NCBI RefSeq assembly: GCF_000190695.1
Contig: NZ_GL870929.1
Span: 1,747,200 to 1,811,199, forward strand
DNA from: Kingella denitrificans ATCC 33394
GTDB taxonomy: Bacteria; Pseudomonadota; Gammaproteobacteria; Burkholderiales; Neisseriaceae
Direction: 5' to 3'
DNA length: 64,000 nucleotides
The stretch's first letter is position 1. Every line of letters begins with the position of its first letter. Positions 8,972 through 17,345 of this stretch are shown piece after piece. Below the pieces are notes generated by a model that had not been told where the DNA came from, did not search any database, and saw nothing but the letters and a program-made list of their open reading frames with translations. The position numbers and the translations under genes are program-made.

Positions 8972-9346
8972 ATGGAAGTCCACGACAAAATTCGCGTGAT
9001 GAGAGAAATTAACCAATGGTCGCAAGAAGAAATGGCGGAAAAATTGGCTATGTCCGCCAATGGTTATGCGAAAATCGAACGTGGGCAAACCAACATCAAT
9101 ATTGAGAAACTAAAACAAATTGCACAAATTTTTAATATCGATATGGTAGATTTAATTGCCAACCAAGATAAAACGTTTTTCTTTTCCATCGGCGACAATA
9201 ATGTAAATAGCCATAATTATTTAAATTCAATGGATAAATTCCAATTATTGCTTGATGCAAAAGATGAATTATTAAAACAAAAAGACAAAGAAATTGAAGC
9301 GTTAAAAGAAATCATTGCGTTATTAAAAGCCAATGTAGAAAAATAA
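8972..9346 (+). CDS. XRE-family helix-turn-helix regulator with C-terminal coiled coil
   Basis: 124 residues. The N-terminal 65 residues form a Cro/C1-type HTH (IRVMREINQWSQEEMAEKLA, then SANGYAKIERGQTNINIEKL). The C-terminal part (about 80-122) is a highly charged heptad-like helix, probably for oligomerisation. An AAAGGA ribosome site precedes the ATG. It is divergent from the two small genes at 8572 and 8080 and shares their AT-rich composition; its target is unknown, and self-regulation and control of these neighbours is the simplest guess. Followed by a strong hairpin terminator. Confidence 0.85.
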   Translation: MEVHDKIRVMREINQWSQEEMAEKLAMSANGYAKIERGQTNINIEKLKQIAQIFNIDMVDLIANQDKTFFFSIGDNNVNSHNYLNSMDKFQLLLDAKDELLKQKDKEIEALKEIIALLKANVEK

Positions 9347-9373
9347 AAAGGTTGGGATTCGTTCCCAACCTTT
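9347..9373 (+). terminator. Terminator of the HTH regulator gene
   Basis: Perfect 11-base arms (aaaggttggga and complement) with a 5-base loop, starting immediately after the stop codon. Confidence 0.85.
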
Positions 9374-9432
9374 CTATTTTTCAGGCAGCCTGAGAACGCG
9401 TGGGCAACAAGTGCCCACCCTAAAAAAGCCCT

Positions 9433-10041
9433 TTATTCCGCAAACGTCTTACCGCGAAACACGCGCACCGCGTTGCCGCGTTCCAGTTGGTAAAGCTGTG
9501 CGTGTGCGTCTGCCGCGTGTCTGCCCATTTGTTCCGCGTGCTGTGCGGCGAGTTTCACCGCCAAAAGTTCCAGCGCGCGTTTTTTGTTGGCGTGCTGGCT
9601 GCGTTCGCTTTCCACGCGTACGGATATGCCGGTGGCCGTGTGCACGGCGCGCACCGCGCTTTCGGTTTTATTGACGTGCTGCCCTCCTTTTCCGCCCGCG
9701 CGGCAGGTTTCAAAGCGCACTTCGCCCTCTTCGGGCAGCGCGGGGAAGTCGGGCAGGCGCGACACGGCGACAAACCAGTTTTTGCGCGCATGGTTGGGGC
9801 GGAACGGGCTGGCGCAGACCCATTGCAGTGTGCCGAGCCAGCGTTGTGCAAAATTGTCTTGCAGGCTGCCTGAAACGGCAACGACGGCGGACCTCAGCCC
9901 GTGTTTGCTCGGCGTTTCGGACAGGATTTCCACGTCCAGCCCCGCCGCTTCGGCTTCGCGCAGCATTTGGCGCAAGGCAAAGCGGGCGAAATATTGGCAT
10001 TCGGCCGGTGCCTGTCCTGTGGAGAGTTGTAGGTAAATCAT
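9433..10041 (-). CDS. prfH: Release factor homologue PrfH
   Basis: Release-factor-like protein that in characterised systems frees ribosomes whose 16S decoding centre has been cut, so that the partner ligase RtcB2 can reseal the RNA. 202 residues, much shorter than RF1/RF2 because the stop-codon-recognition domain is lacking. The catalytic GGQ lies in CRAGGKGGQHVNKTESAVRA (about 115-133), followed by SERSQHANK. There is no programmed-frameshift signal as in prfB. It lies 43 bases downstream of rtcB, with an uptake sequence in the gap, and is probably co-transcribed. A broken second copy is at 7844-7940. Confidence 0.93.
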   Translation of the reverse strand: MIYLQLSTGQAPAECQYFARFALRQMLREAEAAGLDVEILSETPSKHGLRSAVVAVSGSLQDNFAQRWLGTLQWVCASPFRPNHARKNWFVAVSRLPDFPALPEEGEVRFETCRAGGKGGQHVNKTESAVRAVHTATGISVRVESERSQHANKKRALELLAVKLAAQHAEQMGRHAADAHAQLYQLERGNAVRVFRGKTFAE

Positions 10042-10084
10042 GGAGTTTCCTTATTGTTTATATTGTGCAGGCTGCCTGCAATGC

Positions 10085-11203
10085 TCAATCGGCGCAGCCA
10101 CCTGCCGTTTTATACGTCAGCACGGGCTTCATGCGCGCCACCAGTTCAATCAAACCCGCGTCCAGCATGGCGGCGATGACGTCGTCGATTTTTTTGTAGG
10201 CCTGTGGGGCTTCTTCAAAAATCAAGGCTTTGTCTTCGCAGACCACCATGCTGCCAAATGCGGTTTGGCGCAGGCTGTCGGCCGAATATTTGTGCGACAG
10301 CCGTCCTTTGCATTCGCCGCGCTGCCATTTTCGGCCCGCGCCGTGCGCCAGCGAGAACAGCGATTGGGCGGCGTTTTCCGCCATCGGGCGAACCAGATAG
10401 CTGTAATCGCCGCGCGAACCGGGAATCAGCACCAAACCGCAGTCGGATGGCGTTGCGCCTTTGCGGTGCAGCCAGCCTGCTTCGCCATCCAGCCGGACGG
10501 ATTGCAGGAAATTGTGGTGCACATCGAGCAGACACGCGCCTTCCGCGTTCCAACGCGCCAGCATGCGCCCGGCAATCAGGCGGCGGTTGGCGCGGGCAAA
10601 ATCCAGCGCGGCGGCGTGCTGCGCCAGATATTCGGCGGCTTCGGGTGTATTTTCAGGCAGCCCCGCGTGTCCGAACCGGTCCACATGGGCGCGCAAAACG
10701 GCCTGTCCCAAGCCGCGCGAACCGCTGTGTACCAAGAGTTGCAGACATTTGGCGTTGAAATGTTCGGGCAGCAGTTCGGGCGCGTAAACGGTGTCCACTG
10801 CCTGCAATTCGGCAAAATGGTTGCCGCCGCCGATGGTGCCGAGCGCGGCGCGGTGTGCGGTTTGGGGCAGCAGTTCGCTTATGCGCGCGTCCCAGTTGCC
10901 GTCCAGCGGTGCGTCAATGCTGCCCAACTGTTTGGCCAGTTTGGTGTTTTTGGATTTGTGCGCCGGCAGGTCGGTCTGCCAGAACGCCATGCCGCAGCCG
11001 ATATCGTTGCCGATAAGCGCGGGGTAGAAATGCGATACGCTGAAAAACGCCGCGCCAATCGGATAGCCGCGCCCTGCGTGCAAATCGGGCATGCCGGCCG
11101 CGCGGCGGATGTGCGGCAGTTTTGCGGTGGTTTCCAGTTGTTGGACGGCGTTGCCTTCAATCCAAGTGTTTGAGTTTTTGATAATAGTGATTAAATTGCC
11201 CAT
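10085..11203 (-). CDS. rtcB: RNA ligase RtcB, PrfH-coupled type (RtcB2)
   Basis: GTP- and Mn-dependent RNA 3'-phosphate ligase. 372 residues from the ATG at 11203 (MGNLITIIKNSNTWIEGNAV); an upstream in-frame extension is rejected because it has no ligase similarity and spans uptake sequences. Metal and guanylylation motifs are visible: GNDIGCGM, GGGNHFAEL, HSGSRGLG, LIPGSRGDYSYLV, and AHGAGR with the histidine that takes GMP. Pairing with prfH marks it as the RtcB2 repair type, reported in E. coli to protect against colicin E3-type rRNA cleavage. No ribosome site is obvious before the start. Confidence 0.92.
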   Translation of the reverse strand: MGNLITIIKNSNTWIEGNAVQQLETTAKLPHIRRAAGMPDLHAGRGYPIGAAFFSVSHFYPALIGNDIGCGMAFWQTDLPAHKSKNTKLAKQLGSIDAPLDGNWDARISELLPQTAHRAALGTIGGGNHFAELQAVDTVYAPELLPEHFNAKCLQLLVHSGSRGLGQAVLRAHVDRFGHAGLPENTPEAAEYLAQHAAALDFARANRRLIAGRMLARWNAEGACLLDVHHNFLQSVRLDGEAGWLHRKGATPSDCGLVLIPGSRGDYSYLVRPMAENAAQSLFSLAHGAGRKWQRGECKGRLSHKYSADSLRQTAFGSMVVCEDKALIFEEAPQAYKKIDDVIAAMLDAGLIELVARMKPVLTYKTAGGCAD

Positions 11204-11424
11204 GTTCAGGTGCTTTCTTGATATGGTTGATGAACATAAACATAAGACAAGGCGACGCTGCCCGCCATATACGGAGAGTACATAAGAGCGTTGGCAACGC
11301 TGTATCATGGAAATGTTCAGCAACGGTAAACCGTCAGACACGGTGCAGGCTGCCTGAAACGGCATGGCACAAGTGTTCTACGGAATGTTTTGAGGAAAGC
11401 AGCCTGAAAGCAGGCAGAGAGATG

Positions 11425-11487
11425 TTAAGAAACGCGCTGTGCGTTCAGGCTGCGTCGGGTTCGGATAGAGATGATGTTGTTTTGCAT
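11425..11487 (-). CDS. Possible leader peptide upstream of rtcB
   Basis: Short open frame of 20 residues, MQNNIISIRTRRSLNAQRVS. It is supported by an AAGGAT ribosome site at ideal spacing on the minus strand and lies about 220 bases before the rtcB start. It contains four arginines (two in tandem). There is no coding evidence beyond the ribosome site, so it could be chance. Confidence 0.35.
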   Translation of the reverse strand: MQNNIISIRTRRSLNAQRVS

Positions 11488-11846
11488 GGTGTTATCCTTT
11501 CTGTAACGCAGTGGGTTGAAGAAAATATGAAGCGCGCATTATGGCGCAGTTTATGCGAATGATGCAATTTTCTGATGGCTTGGGCGGCTTAAACGCGGTA
11601 AAAATGCAACAGTCAGCGGTTTCCGGCTATTTTTGCACCGCCAATACAAAATCTATTTGATGCGGCACATCGGCCGTTGCGTTTTTCATTTCAAAGTGCA
11701 GGCTGCTTTTGTTTGGCTTGCACGCTGCTGCAAAAAGCAGCCTGCACGCCGCCATGCACCGCGTGCAAAACTCCGCTATAATCCGCATTAACAAAATTTA
11801 ACCGCCGTTTTGTACACGAACGGCATTTTCTTTCTGCATTTTCATT
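11488..11846. other. Divergent intergenic region, rtcB/permease operon
   Basis: I see no gene here. It contains an inverted uptake-sequence pair (11697-11708 and 11735-11746) and presumably both divergent promoters; I found no convincing sigma-54 site for rtcB. Confidence 0.5.
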
Positions 11847-12506
11847 ATGAATTGGCACTATATTATTCAAGCTGCGCCCCGTTTTTTCCATGCGGCGAAG
11901 CTCACGTTGGAACTGGCGGCATACGGCATTGTGTTGTCGCTGGCGGTCGGCTTGGCGGCCGCTGTCTGCATGGCATACCGGCTGCCTGTGCTGGACAGGC
12001 TTTCGCGCGGCTATGTGGAGCTTTCGCGCAATACGCCTTTGTTAATCCAGCTGTTTTTTCTGTATTACGGCCTGCCCAAAATCGGCATCAAAATCGACGG
12101 GTTCACCTGCGGCGTGATTGCGCTGGTGTTTTTGGGCGGCGGTTATATGGCCGAAGCCTTGCGCGCGGGTTTGCTGGCAGTGCCGAAAGGGCAGACCGAG
12201 GCGGCCAAAGCCATCGGTTTGGGCAACGTGCAGATTTTCCGATATGTCGTGTTGCCGCAGGCTTGGGCGGTGTCTTTGCCGGCCATTGCCGCCAATGTGT
12301 TGTTTTTAATTAAGGAAACATCGGTGATTGGCGCGGTGTCGGTGGCGGAGCTGATGTTTGTCACCAAAGATATCATCGGCATGGACTATAAAACCAACGA
12401 GGCATTGTTTTTGTTATTTGTCAGCTATTTGATTATCCTGCTGCCCGTGTCCGTGTGGGCGCGATATGCGGAACGCAAGGTGCGGAGGGCGAAATATGGT
12501 GCTTGA
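11847..12506 (+). CDS. Amino-acid ABC transporter permease (HisM/GlnP type)
   Basis: 219-residue inner-membrane permease of the polar amino-acid family. Family marks are an early LTLELAAYGIVLSLAVGL helix, YVELSRNTPLLIQLFFLYYG (about 52-71), and the EAA docking loop EAAKAIGLGNVQIFRYVVLP (about 118-137). The next gene overlaps its end by 11 bases and encodes a second permease of the same family, so the two probably form a heterodimer. No ATPase or binding protein gene lies in this operon; those subunits must be encoded elsewhere. Substrate is not determinable from sequence. Confidence 0.9.
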   Translation: MNWHYIIQAAPRFFHAAKLTLELAAYGIVLSLAVGLAAAVCMAYRLPVLDRLSRGYVELSRNTPLLIQLFFLYYGLPKIGIKIDGFTCGVIALVFLGGGYMAEALRAGLLAVPKGQTEAAKAIGLGNVQIFRYVVLPQAWAVSLPAIAANVLFLIKETSVIGAVSVAELMFVTKDIIGMDYKTNEALFLLFVSYLIILLPVSVWARYAERKVRRAKYGA

Positions 12507-13164
12507 CTGGCTTATGGAAGGGCAAAACCTTCAGCGTTTGGCGGCGGGGCTGTGGCTCACGGCAAAAATTTCGTTTATATCGGTGGGTATTTCCTGCGTT
12601 ACCGGCACGGCATTCGGCTTGCTGATGCGTTCGCGCAATGCGCTGCTGCGTGCAGGCTGCTTTCTTTATCTGGAAGCCGTGCGCATCATCCCTATTTTGG
12701 TGTGGCTGTTTTTGCTGTATTTCGGTCTGCCGGAGTGGACGGGCATCCATCTGGACGGGCTTTGGGTGTGCGTGTGGATATTCGTGCTGTGGGGCACGGC
12801 GGAAATGGGCGATTTGGTGCGCGGCGCATTGCAATCCATCGACAAACACCAAATCGAAGCGGGTTTGGCACTGGGGCTGAACCGCCGCCAAGTTTTCTTA
12901 TACATTGAAGCGCCGCAAGGCCTGCGCCGCGTGCTGCCCAGCGCCATCAACCTGTTCACGCGCATGGTGAAAACCAGTTCGCTTGCCGCCCTGATTGGCG
13001 TGATTGAGGTGGTGAAAGTCGGCCAGCAAATCATTGAAAATTCGCTGCTCACCCAGCCCAATGCCTCGCTTTGGGTGTACGGCCTGATTTTCATTCTGTA
13101 TTTTATCGTGTGTTATCCGCTTTCGCTGGTGGCCAACCGGCTGGAGAAAAAATGGGTGGCATAA
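12496..13164 (+). CDS. Amino-acid ABC transporter permease, second subunit
   Basis: 222 residues from the ATG at 12496 (MVLDWLMEGQNLQRLAAGLW). Polytopic, with VRIIPILVWLFLLYFGLP (about 60-77) and EAA loop EAGLALGLNRRQVFLYIEAP. It overlaps the upstream permease by 11 bases, indicating translational coupling. An exact uptake sequence is read as AGCF inside a helix (about 53-56). Followed by an uptake-sequence terminator. An upstream in-frame ATG at 12466 would extend further into the first permease and is less likely. Confidence 0.9.
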   Translation: MVLDWLMEGQNLQRLAAGLWLTAKISFISVGISCVTGTAFGLLMRSRNALLRAGCFLYLEAVRIIPILVWLFLLYFGLPEWTGIHLDGLWVCVWIFVLWGTAEMGDLVRGALQSIDKHQIEAGLALGLNRRQVFLYIEAPQGLRRVLPSAINLFTRMVKTSSLAALIGVIEVVKVGQQIIENSLLTQPNASLWVYGLIFILYFIVCYPLSLVANRLEKKWVA

Positions 13165-13167
13165 ATC

Positions 13168-13216
13168 AAAAAGCAGCCTGCACTTTGGCAATGAAGGTGC
13201 TGGCTGCTTTTTTTGC
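13168..13216 (+). terminator. Terminator of the permease pair
   Basis: Uptake 12-mer at 13171-13182 and an inverted copy with one mismatch at 13198-13209, followed by a T-run. Confidence 0.75.
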
Positions 13217-13230
13217 GTTTGCCGCGCAGA

Positions 13231-13336
13231 TATAGTGGATTAAAATTGCAATGATACGGCGTTGGCTCGCCTTGACGTACTACTTGTACGCCTTGCGGCT
13301 CGCCGCCTTGTCTCATTTTTATTTTTATCCACTATA
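13231..13336. mobile_element. Correia-like repeat element, 106 bp
   Basis: Begins TATAGTGGATTA and ends TATCCACTATA, the terminal inverted repeat of Neisseria Correia elements. The interior has ACGGCGTTGGCTCGCCTTG and a reversed GCGGCTCGCCGCCTTGTCT. Length fits the internally deleted (about 104-108 bp) class of these non-autonomous elements. A truncated copy is at 45724. Confidence 0.85.
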
Positions 13337-13351
13337 AAACCGGCGGAAAGC

Positions 13352-13382
13352 AAAAACCCCTTGTTCGGAAACAAGGGGTTTT
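13352..13382 (-). terminator. Terminator of tRNA-Ser(UGA)
   Basis: Stem ccccttgtt/aacaagggg flanked by A and T tracts, directly downstream of the minus-strand tRNA. Confidence 0.85.
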
Positions 13383-13390
13383 AAAATGGG

Positions 13391-13481
<91 letters not shown>

Positions 13482-13649
13482 GCGTCTTGAAGTGCGCAAA
13501 TATACATGGATTTTTTGCGGTCATCAAGGGATTTCGCGCAAAAAACCGCAAAAAAAGGATTATTTGCTTCATTTTAATCACAATTTAATTTCTTTTCAGG
13601 CAGTGGAAACAATAAGGCATTGATTGCAATGAAGTTGCCGTATCGAAAA

Positions 13650-13689
13650 AAGCAGCCTGCACATTGCCGAAACCGATTGCAGGCTGCTT
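13650..13689. repeat. Inverted uptake-sequence pair upstream of clpB
   Basis: Copies at 13650-13661 and 13678-13689 lie just before the clpB promoter and would insulate it from upstream transcription. Confidence 0.7.
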
Positions 13690-13714
13690 TTGCAAAATTT
13701 TTTTTCAAAATACA

Positions 13715-13740
13715 CTTGACAATTTAATTTTCTGCCCCAT
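13715..13740 (+). promoter_or_regulatory. Sigma-32 (RpoH) heat-shock promoter of clpB
   Basis: CTTGACA at 13715-13721, a 13-base spacer and CCCCAT at 13735-13740. This is one base from the CTTGAAA-N13-CCCCAT consensus and lies 66 bases before the clpB start. Confidence 0.85.
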
Positions 13741-13806
13741 TTTGAGGGCAAGAATGATGAAAAACCGCCGTTCCCGCCAAGGGCGCGGCAGAAAAGGAAG
13801 ATATTC

Positions 13807-16383
13807 ATGAGATACGATAAATTAACCACCAAATTCCAGTCCGCCCTGCAAACCGCGCAAAGCCAAGCCTTGGCGGCCGACAACGCCTATTTGGAAGCAA
13901 CGCACGTTTTAAAAGCGCTGCTGGACGATACGGAAAGCGGCATGGGCGCGTTGCTGGTGAATGCCGGCGGCAACCTGTCGAGCATCAAACAAGGGGTGCA
14001 GGCTGCTTTGAACAGCTTGCCGAAAGTGTCGGGGCAGGGCGGCGAAATGATGCCCAGCCGCGAACTGCAAAATGTGCTTAACCTGATGGACAAAGCGGCC
14101 GTGAAGCGCGGCGATGCCTATATCGCCAGCGAGCTGTTCCTGCTGGGCCTGTTGCAGGAAAACGGCGCAACGGGGCAGATTCTGAAAAACGCAGGCGTTA
14201 CCGAAGCGCGGCTGAATCAGGCCATTGAACAATTAAATCAAGGAAAAACCGTGGACAATCCCAATGCAGAAGACCAACGCGAAGCGTTGAAAAAATACAC
14301 TTTGGACTTAACCGAACGGGCGCGCGAAGGCAAGCTCGACCCCGTTATCGGCCGCGACGACGAAATCCGCCGCGCCATTCAGGTGCTGCAACGGCGCACC
14401 AAAAACAACCCCGTGCTGATTGGCGAACCCGGCGTCGGCAAAACGGCGATTGTGGAAGGCTTGGCGCAGCGCATCGTGAACGGCGAAGTGCCCGAATCCC
14501 TGCGCGGCAAACGCCTGCTGGTGCTGGATTTGGCCGCCCTGATTGCCGGTGCGAAATACCGCGGTGAATTTGAAGAACGCCTGAAAGCCGTGCTGAACGA
14601 TTTGGCGCAGGACGACGGCAACACGCTGATTTTTATTGACGAAATCCACACATTGGTGGGCGCGGGCAAAACAGACGGCGCTATGGACGCGGGCAATATG
14701 CTGAAACCGGCTTTGGCGCGTGGCGAACTGCACTGCATCGGCGCAACCACGCTGGACGAATACCGCCAATACATCGAAAAAGATGCTGCGCTGGAACGCC
14801 GCTTCCAAAAAGTGCTGGTGGGCGAACCGAGCGTGGAAGACACGATTGCGATTCTGCGCGGCTTGCAGGACCGCTACGAAATCCACCACGGCGTGGAAAT
14901 TACCGACCCTGCGATTGTGGCGGCGGCAGAATTGTCCAACCGCTATATTACCGACCGCTTCCTGCCCGACAAAGCCATTGATTTGATTGACGAAGCGGCC
15001 AGCCGCATCAAAATCGAGAAAGAAACCAAACCCGAGCAGATGGACAAGCTCGACCGCCGCATCATCCAACTGAAAATGGAGAAAATGCACGTTTCCAAAG
15101 AAAGCGACGAGGCGAGCAAAAAACGTCTAGCTTTGATTGACGAAGAAATTGCCGGCTTGGAAAAAGAATATGCCGATTTGGACGAAGTGTGGAAGGCCGA
15201 AAAAGCTTCTGCCGTGAGCCTGACCGATTTGAAGGCGCAAATCGACGAAATCAAACACAAAATCGAACAGGCCAAACGCGTGGGCGATTATGGCTTGGCT
15301 TCGGAATTGGAATACGGCGAATTGCCCAAACTGACCCTGCAACTGAAAGATGCGGAGCGCGCAGGCAACCAAAAAACCACCAACACGCTGTTCCGCACCG
15401 AAGTGGGCGCGGAGGAAATTGCCGAAATCGTGTCGCGCATGACGGGTATTCCCGTGTCCAAAATGATGGAAGGTGAGCGCGAAAAACTGCTGCGCATGGA
15501 AGACGTGCTGCACAACCGCGTGGTGGGGCAGGACGAAGCCGTGCGCGCCGTGGCCGATGCCATCCGCCGCAGCCGCTCCGGCCTGGCCGACCCGAACAAG
15601 CCTTACGGCAGCTTCCTGTTCTTGGGTCCGACCGGCGTGGGTAAAACCGAGTTGTGCAAAACGTTGGCGAGCTTCCTGTTTGACAGCGAAGACCATTTAA
15701 TCCGCGTGGATATGTCGGAATACATGGAAAAACACAGCGTTGCGCGGCTGATTGGTGCGCCTCCGGGCTATGTGGGCTACGAAGAGGGCGGCTATCTGAC
15801 CGAGCAGGTGCGACGTAAACCGTACAGCGTGATTTTGCTGGACGAAGTGGAAAAAGCGCATCCGGATGTGTTCAACATCCTGCTGCAAGTGTTGGACGAC
15901 GGCCGCCTGACCGACGGCCAAGGTCGCACGGTGGACTTCAAAAACACCGTGGTGGTGATGACGAGCAACATCGGCAGCCAGCACATTCAGGAACTGGGTG
16001 CGGAAGCACCTTATGAAGCGGTGAAAGCCGCTGTGATGGCTGATGTGAAAGACTATTTCCGTCCTGAACTCATCAACCGTATTGATGAAGTGGTGGTGTT
16101 CCACGCGCTCGGTCAGGCGCATATCCGCCGCATTGCGCAAATCCAGTTGGACGGCCTGAAAAAACGTTTAGAAGCGCAAGGCCTGTATTTGCAGGTATCC
16201 GATGCCGCTTTGGACGTGTTGGCGAAGGCCGGGTTTGATCCGATTTACGGCGCGCGTCCGCTCAAACGGGCGATTCAGTCGGAGATTGAAAATCCGCTGG
16301 CCAAAGCGCTGTTGGCAGGGAAATATGCTGCGGGCAGTACAATTAAAGTGGAAGCGGAGGGCGATACGTTAGTATTTGCCTGA
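13807..16383 (+). CDS. clpB: ATP-dependent disaggregase ClpB
   Basis: Hexameric AAA+ chaperone that, with DnaK, pulls proteins out of heat-induced aggregates in the cytoplasm. 858 residues, normal length. N-domain about 1-150 (uptake sequence read as VQAA near 62); NBD1 Walker A GEPGVGKT at about 206; coiled middle domain about 400-525; NBD2 Walker A GPTGVGKTE at about 607; the GYVGYEEGG pore loop follows. The ClpP-binding tripeptide region is of ClpB, not ClpA, type. AAGGAAG ribosome site 6 bases before ATG; heat-shock promoter upstream. Confidence 0.97.
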   Translation: MRYDKLTTKFQSALQTAQSQALAADNAYLEATHVLKALLDDTESGMGALLVNAGGNLSSIKQGVQAALNSLPKVSGQGGEMMPSRELQNVLNLMDKAAVKRGDAYIASELFLLGLLQENGATGQILKNAGVTEARLNQAIEQLNQGKTVDNPNAEDQREALKKYTLDLTERAREGKLDPVIGRDDEIRRAIQVLQRRTKNNPVLIGEPGVGKTAIVEGLAQRIVNGEVPESLRGKRLLVLDLAALIAGAKYRGEFEERLKAVLNDLAQDDGNTLIFIDEIHTLVGAGKTDGAMDAGNMLKPALARGELHCIGATTLDEYRQYIEKDAALERRFQKVLVGEPSVEDTIAILRGLQDRYEIHHGVEITDPAIVAAAELSNRYITDRFLPDKAIDLIDEAASRIKIEKETKPEQMDKLDRRIIQLKMEKMHVSKESDEASKKRLALIDEEIAGLEKEYADLDEVWKAEKASAVSLTDLKAQIDEIKHKIEQAKRVGDYGLASELEYGELPKLTLQLKDAERAGNQKTTNTLFRTEVGAEEIAEIVSRMTGIPVSKMMEGEREKLLRMEDVLHNRVVGQDEAVRAVADAIRRSRSGLADPNKPYGSFLFLGPTGVGKTELCKTLASFLFDSEDHLIRVDMSEYMEKHSVARLIGAPPGYVGYEEGGYLTEQVRRKPYSVILLDEVEKAHPDVFNILLQVLDDGRLTDGQGRTVDFKNTVVVMTSNIGSQHIQELGAEAPYEAVKAAVMADVKDYFRPELINRIDEVVVFHALGQAHIRRIAQIQLDGLKKRLEAQGLYLQVSDAALDVLAKAGFDPIYGARPLKRAIQSEIENPLAKALLAGKYAAGSTIKVEAEGDTLVFA

Positions 16384-16395
16384 TGCGGCCGCAAT

Positions 16396-16443
16396 GAAAA
16401 AGCAGCCTGCACTTCTAGAAATGGAAGTGCAGGCTGCTTTTTT
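16396..16443 (+). terminator. Uptake-sequence terminator after clpB
   Basis: Inverted 12-mers at 16400-16411 and 16428-16439, followed by a T-run. Confidence 0.8.
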
Positions 16444-16470
16444 GGTTTGACGAATAAGCCAAAACAAAAA

Positions 16471-16492
16471 ACCTACTGTGTTATCAGTAGGT
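16471..16492 (-). terminator. Terminator of tRNA-Ser(GCU)
   Basis: Stem acctactg/cagtaggt with a short loop, T-rich on the minus-strand side, directly after the tRNA. Confidence 0.75.
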
Positions 16493-16504
16493 TTTTGTGT
16501 ATTT

Positions 16505-16598
16505 TGGCGGAGTAGGAGGGATTCGAACCCTCGATCCAGGTTATAGCCCAGATGCACCCTTAGCAGGGGTGTGCCTTCAGCCTCTCAGCCACTACTCC
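16505..16598 (-). tRNA. tRNA-Ser (anticodon GCU)
   Basis: 94-base class II tRNA on the minus strand: acceptor GGAGTAG/CTACTCC, anticodon loop CTGCTAA giving GCU, a long variable arm, GTTCGAATC T loop and encoded GCCA end. Confidence 0.97.
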
Positions 16599-16677
16599 AT
16601 TTGGAAACCGACATTCTACTGTGGCGCTAGGATAATCGTCAATCCTTATTCTATATGGCAAATATAATGCAATGTTT

Positions 16678-17172
16678 TTATTGTGATAAATATTTCCGCA
16701 TTAAGAGGCATTCGGCTTGGATGTGTTCGTTCAGCGGCATGATGGCTTCGCCCAGCGATTCGTAGCCGTTGATTCGGTAAAATTCAATGGAATTTTTGGA
16801 GGCGTACAGGCTCAATAAGCTCAAATCGGCTTGTATGGCGAGGGCTTCCGCCTTTTTCAGCAGGGCGGTGCCCAAGCCGGAATAATGCACCACGGGGTGG
16901 ACGTATAACGCTTCCAGTTGCGCTTCAGCGTAGTTCAACAGGAAAAAACCTTGGATTTGGTTTTCGTATTCAATCAGCCACAGTGCTTTGTTTGGGTTGT
17001 CGATTGGGCCGAGATAGCTTTCCGGTTCCAGCAGGTCGAGCCATGCGTTCATGATTTCCGGGGTGTAGCTTTTCAGGCAGGAATAGCGGACGGCATGGCG
17101 GTGTACGCGCAAAATTTGGGGGCAGTCTTCGTGACGTGCCGGACGCAGCAGCGTGGGCAGTTGGGGCATCAT
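16678..17172 (-). CDS. GNAT-family N-acetyltransferase
   Basis: 164 residues from MMPQLPTLLRPARHEDCPQI. The GNAT core is visible: LEALYVHPVVHYSGLGTALL (about 90-110) is motif A, with the acetyl-CoA pyrophosphate loop YSGLGTALL, and LYASKNSIEFYRINGYESLG is motif B. The acceptor substrate is unknown. The upstream 47 codons of the open frame contain an uptake sequence and no GNAT similarity, so the internal double ATG is preferred. The gene diverges from a LysR regulator 173 bases away. Confidence 0.85.
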   Translation of the reverse strand: MMPQLPTLLRPARHEDCPQILRVHRHAVRYSCLKSYTPEIMNAWLDLLEPESYLGPIDNPNKALWLIEYENQIQGFFLLNYAEAQLEALYVHPVVHYSGLGTALLKKAEALAIQADLSLLSLYASKNSIEFYRINGYESLGEAIMPLNEHIQAECLLMRKYLSQ

Positions 17173-17345
17173 GGGTGTTCGGTGGGAAGGGTTGGTGTGT
17201 GGGCGTGCATTATATAGCGGATTGGGCGGATTTTCGATATGGCGGGGCGGGTGCAGGCTGCTTTTGCCCGCGGGCGCTATAAACATGGAAAAATCGCGCC
17301 ATTCCTTATACAATCATCCCAACTTTCCACATTGCAAAGAGGCTT

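Noticed and set aside
9433..10041. Considered as truncated prfA or prfB
   Set aside because: The frame is complete, with a normal start and stop. It lacks the codon-recognition domain by family design and is paired with rtcB, so it is prfH.
11204..11846. Sigma-54 promoter for rtcB, as in the E. coli rtc operon
   Set aside because: I found only weak TGGCAC-like matches without a proper TTGC partner.
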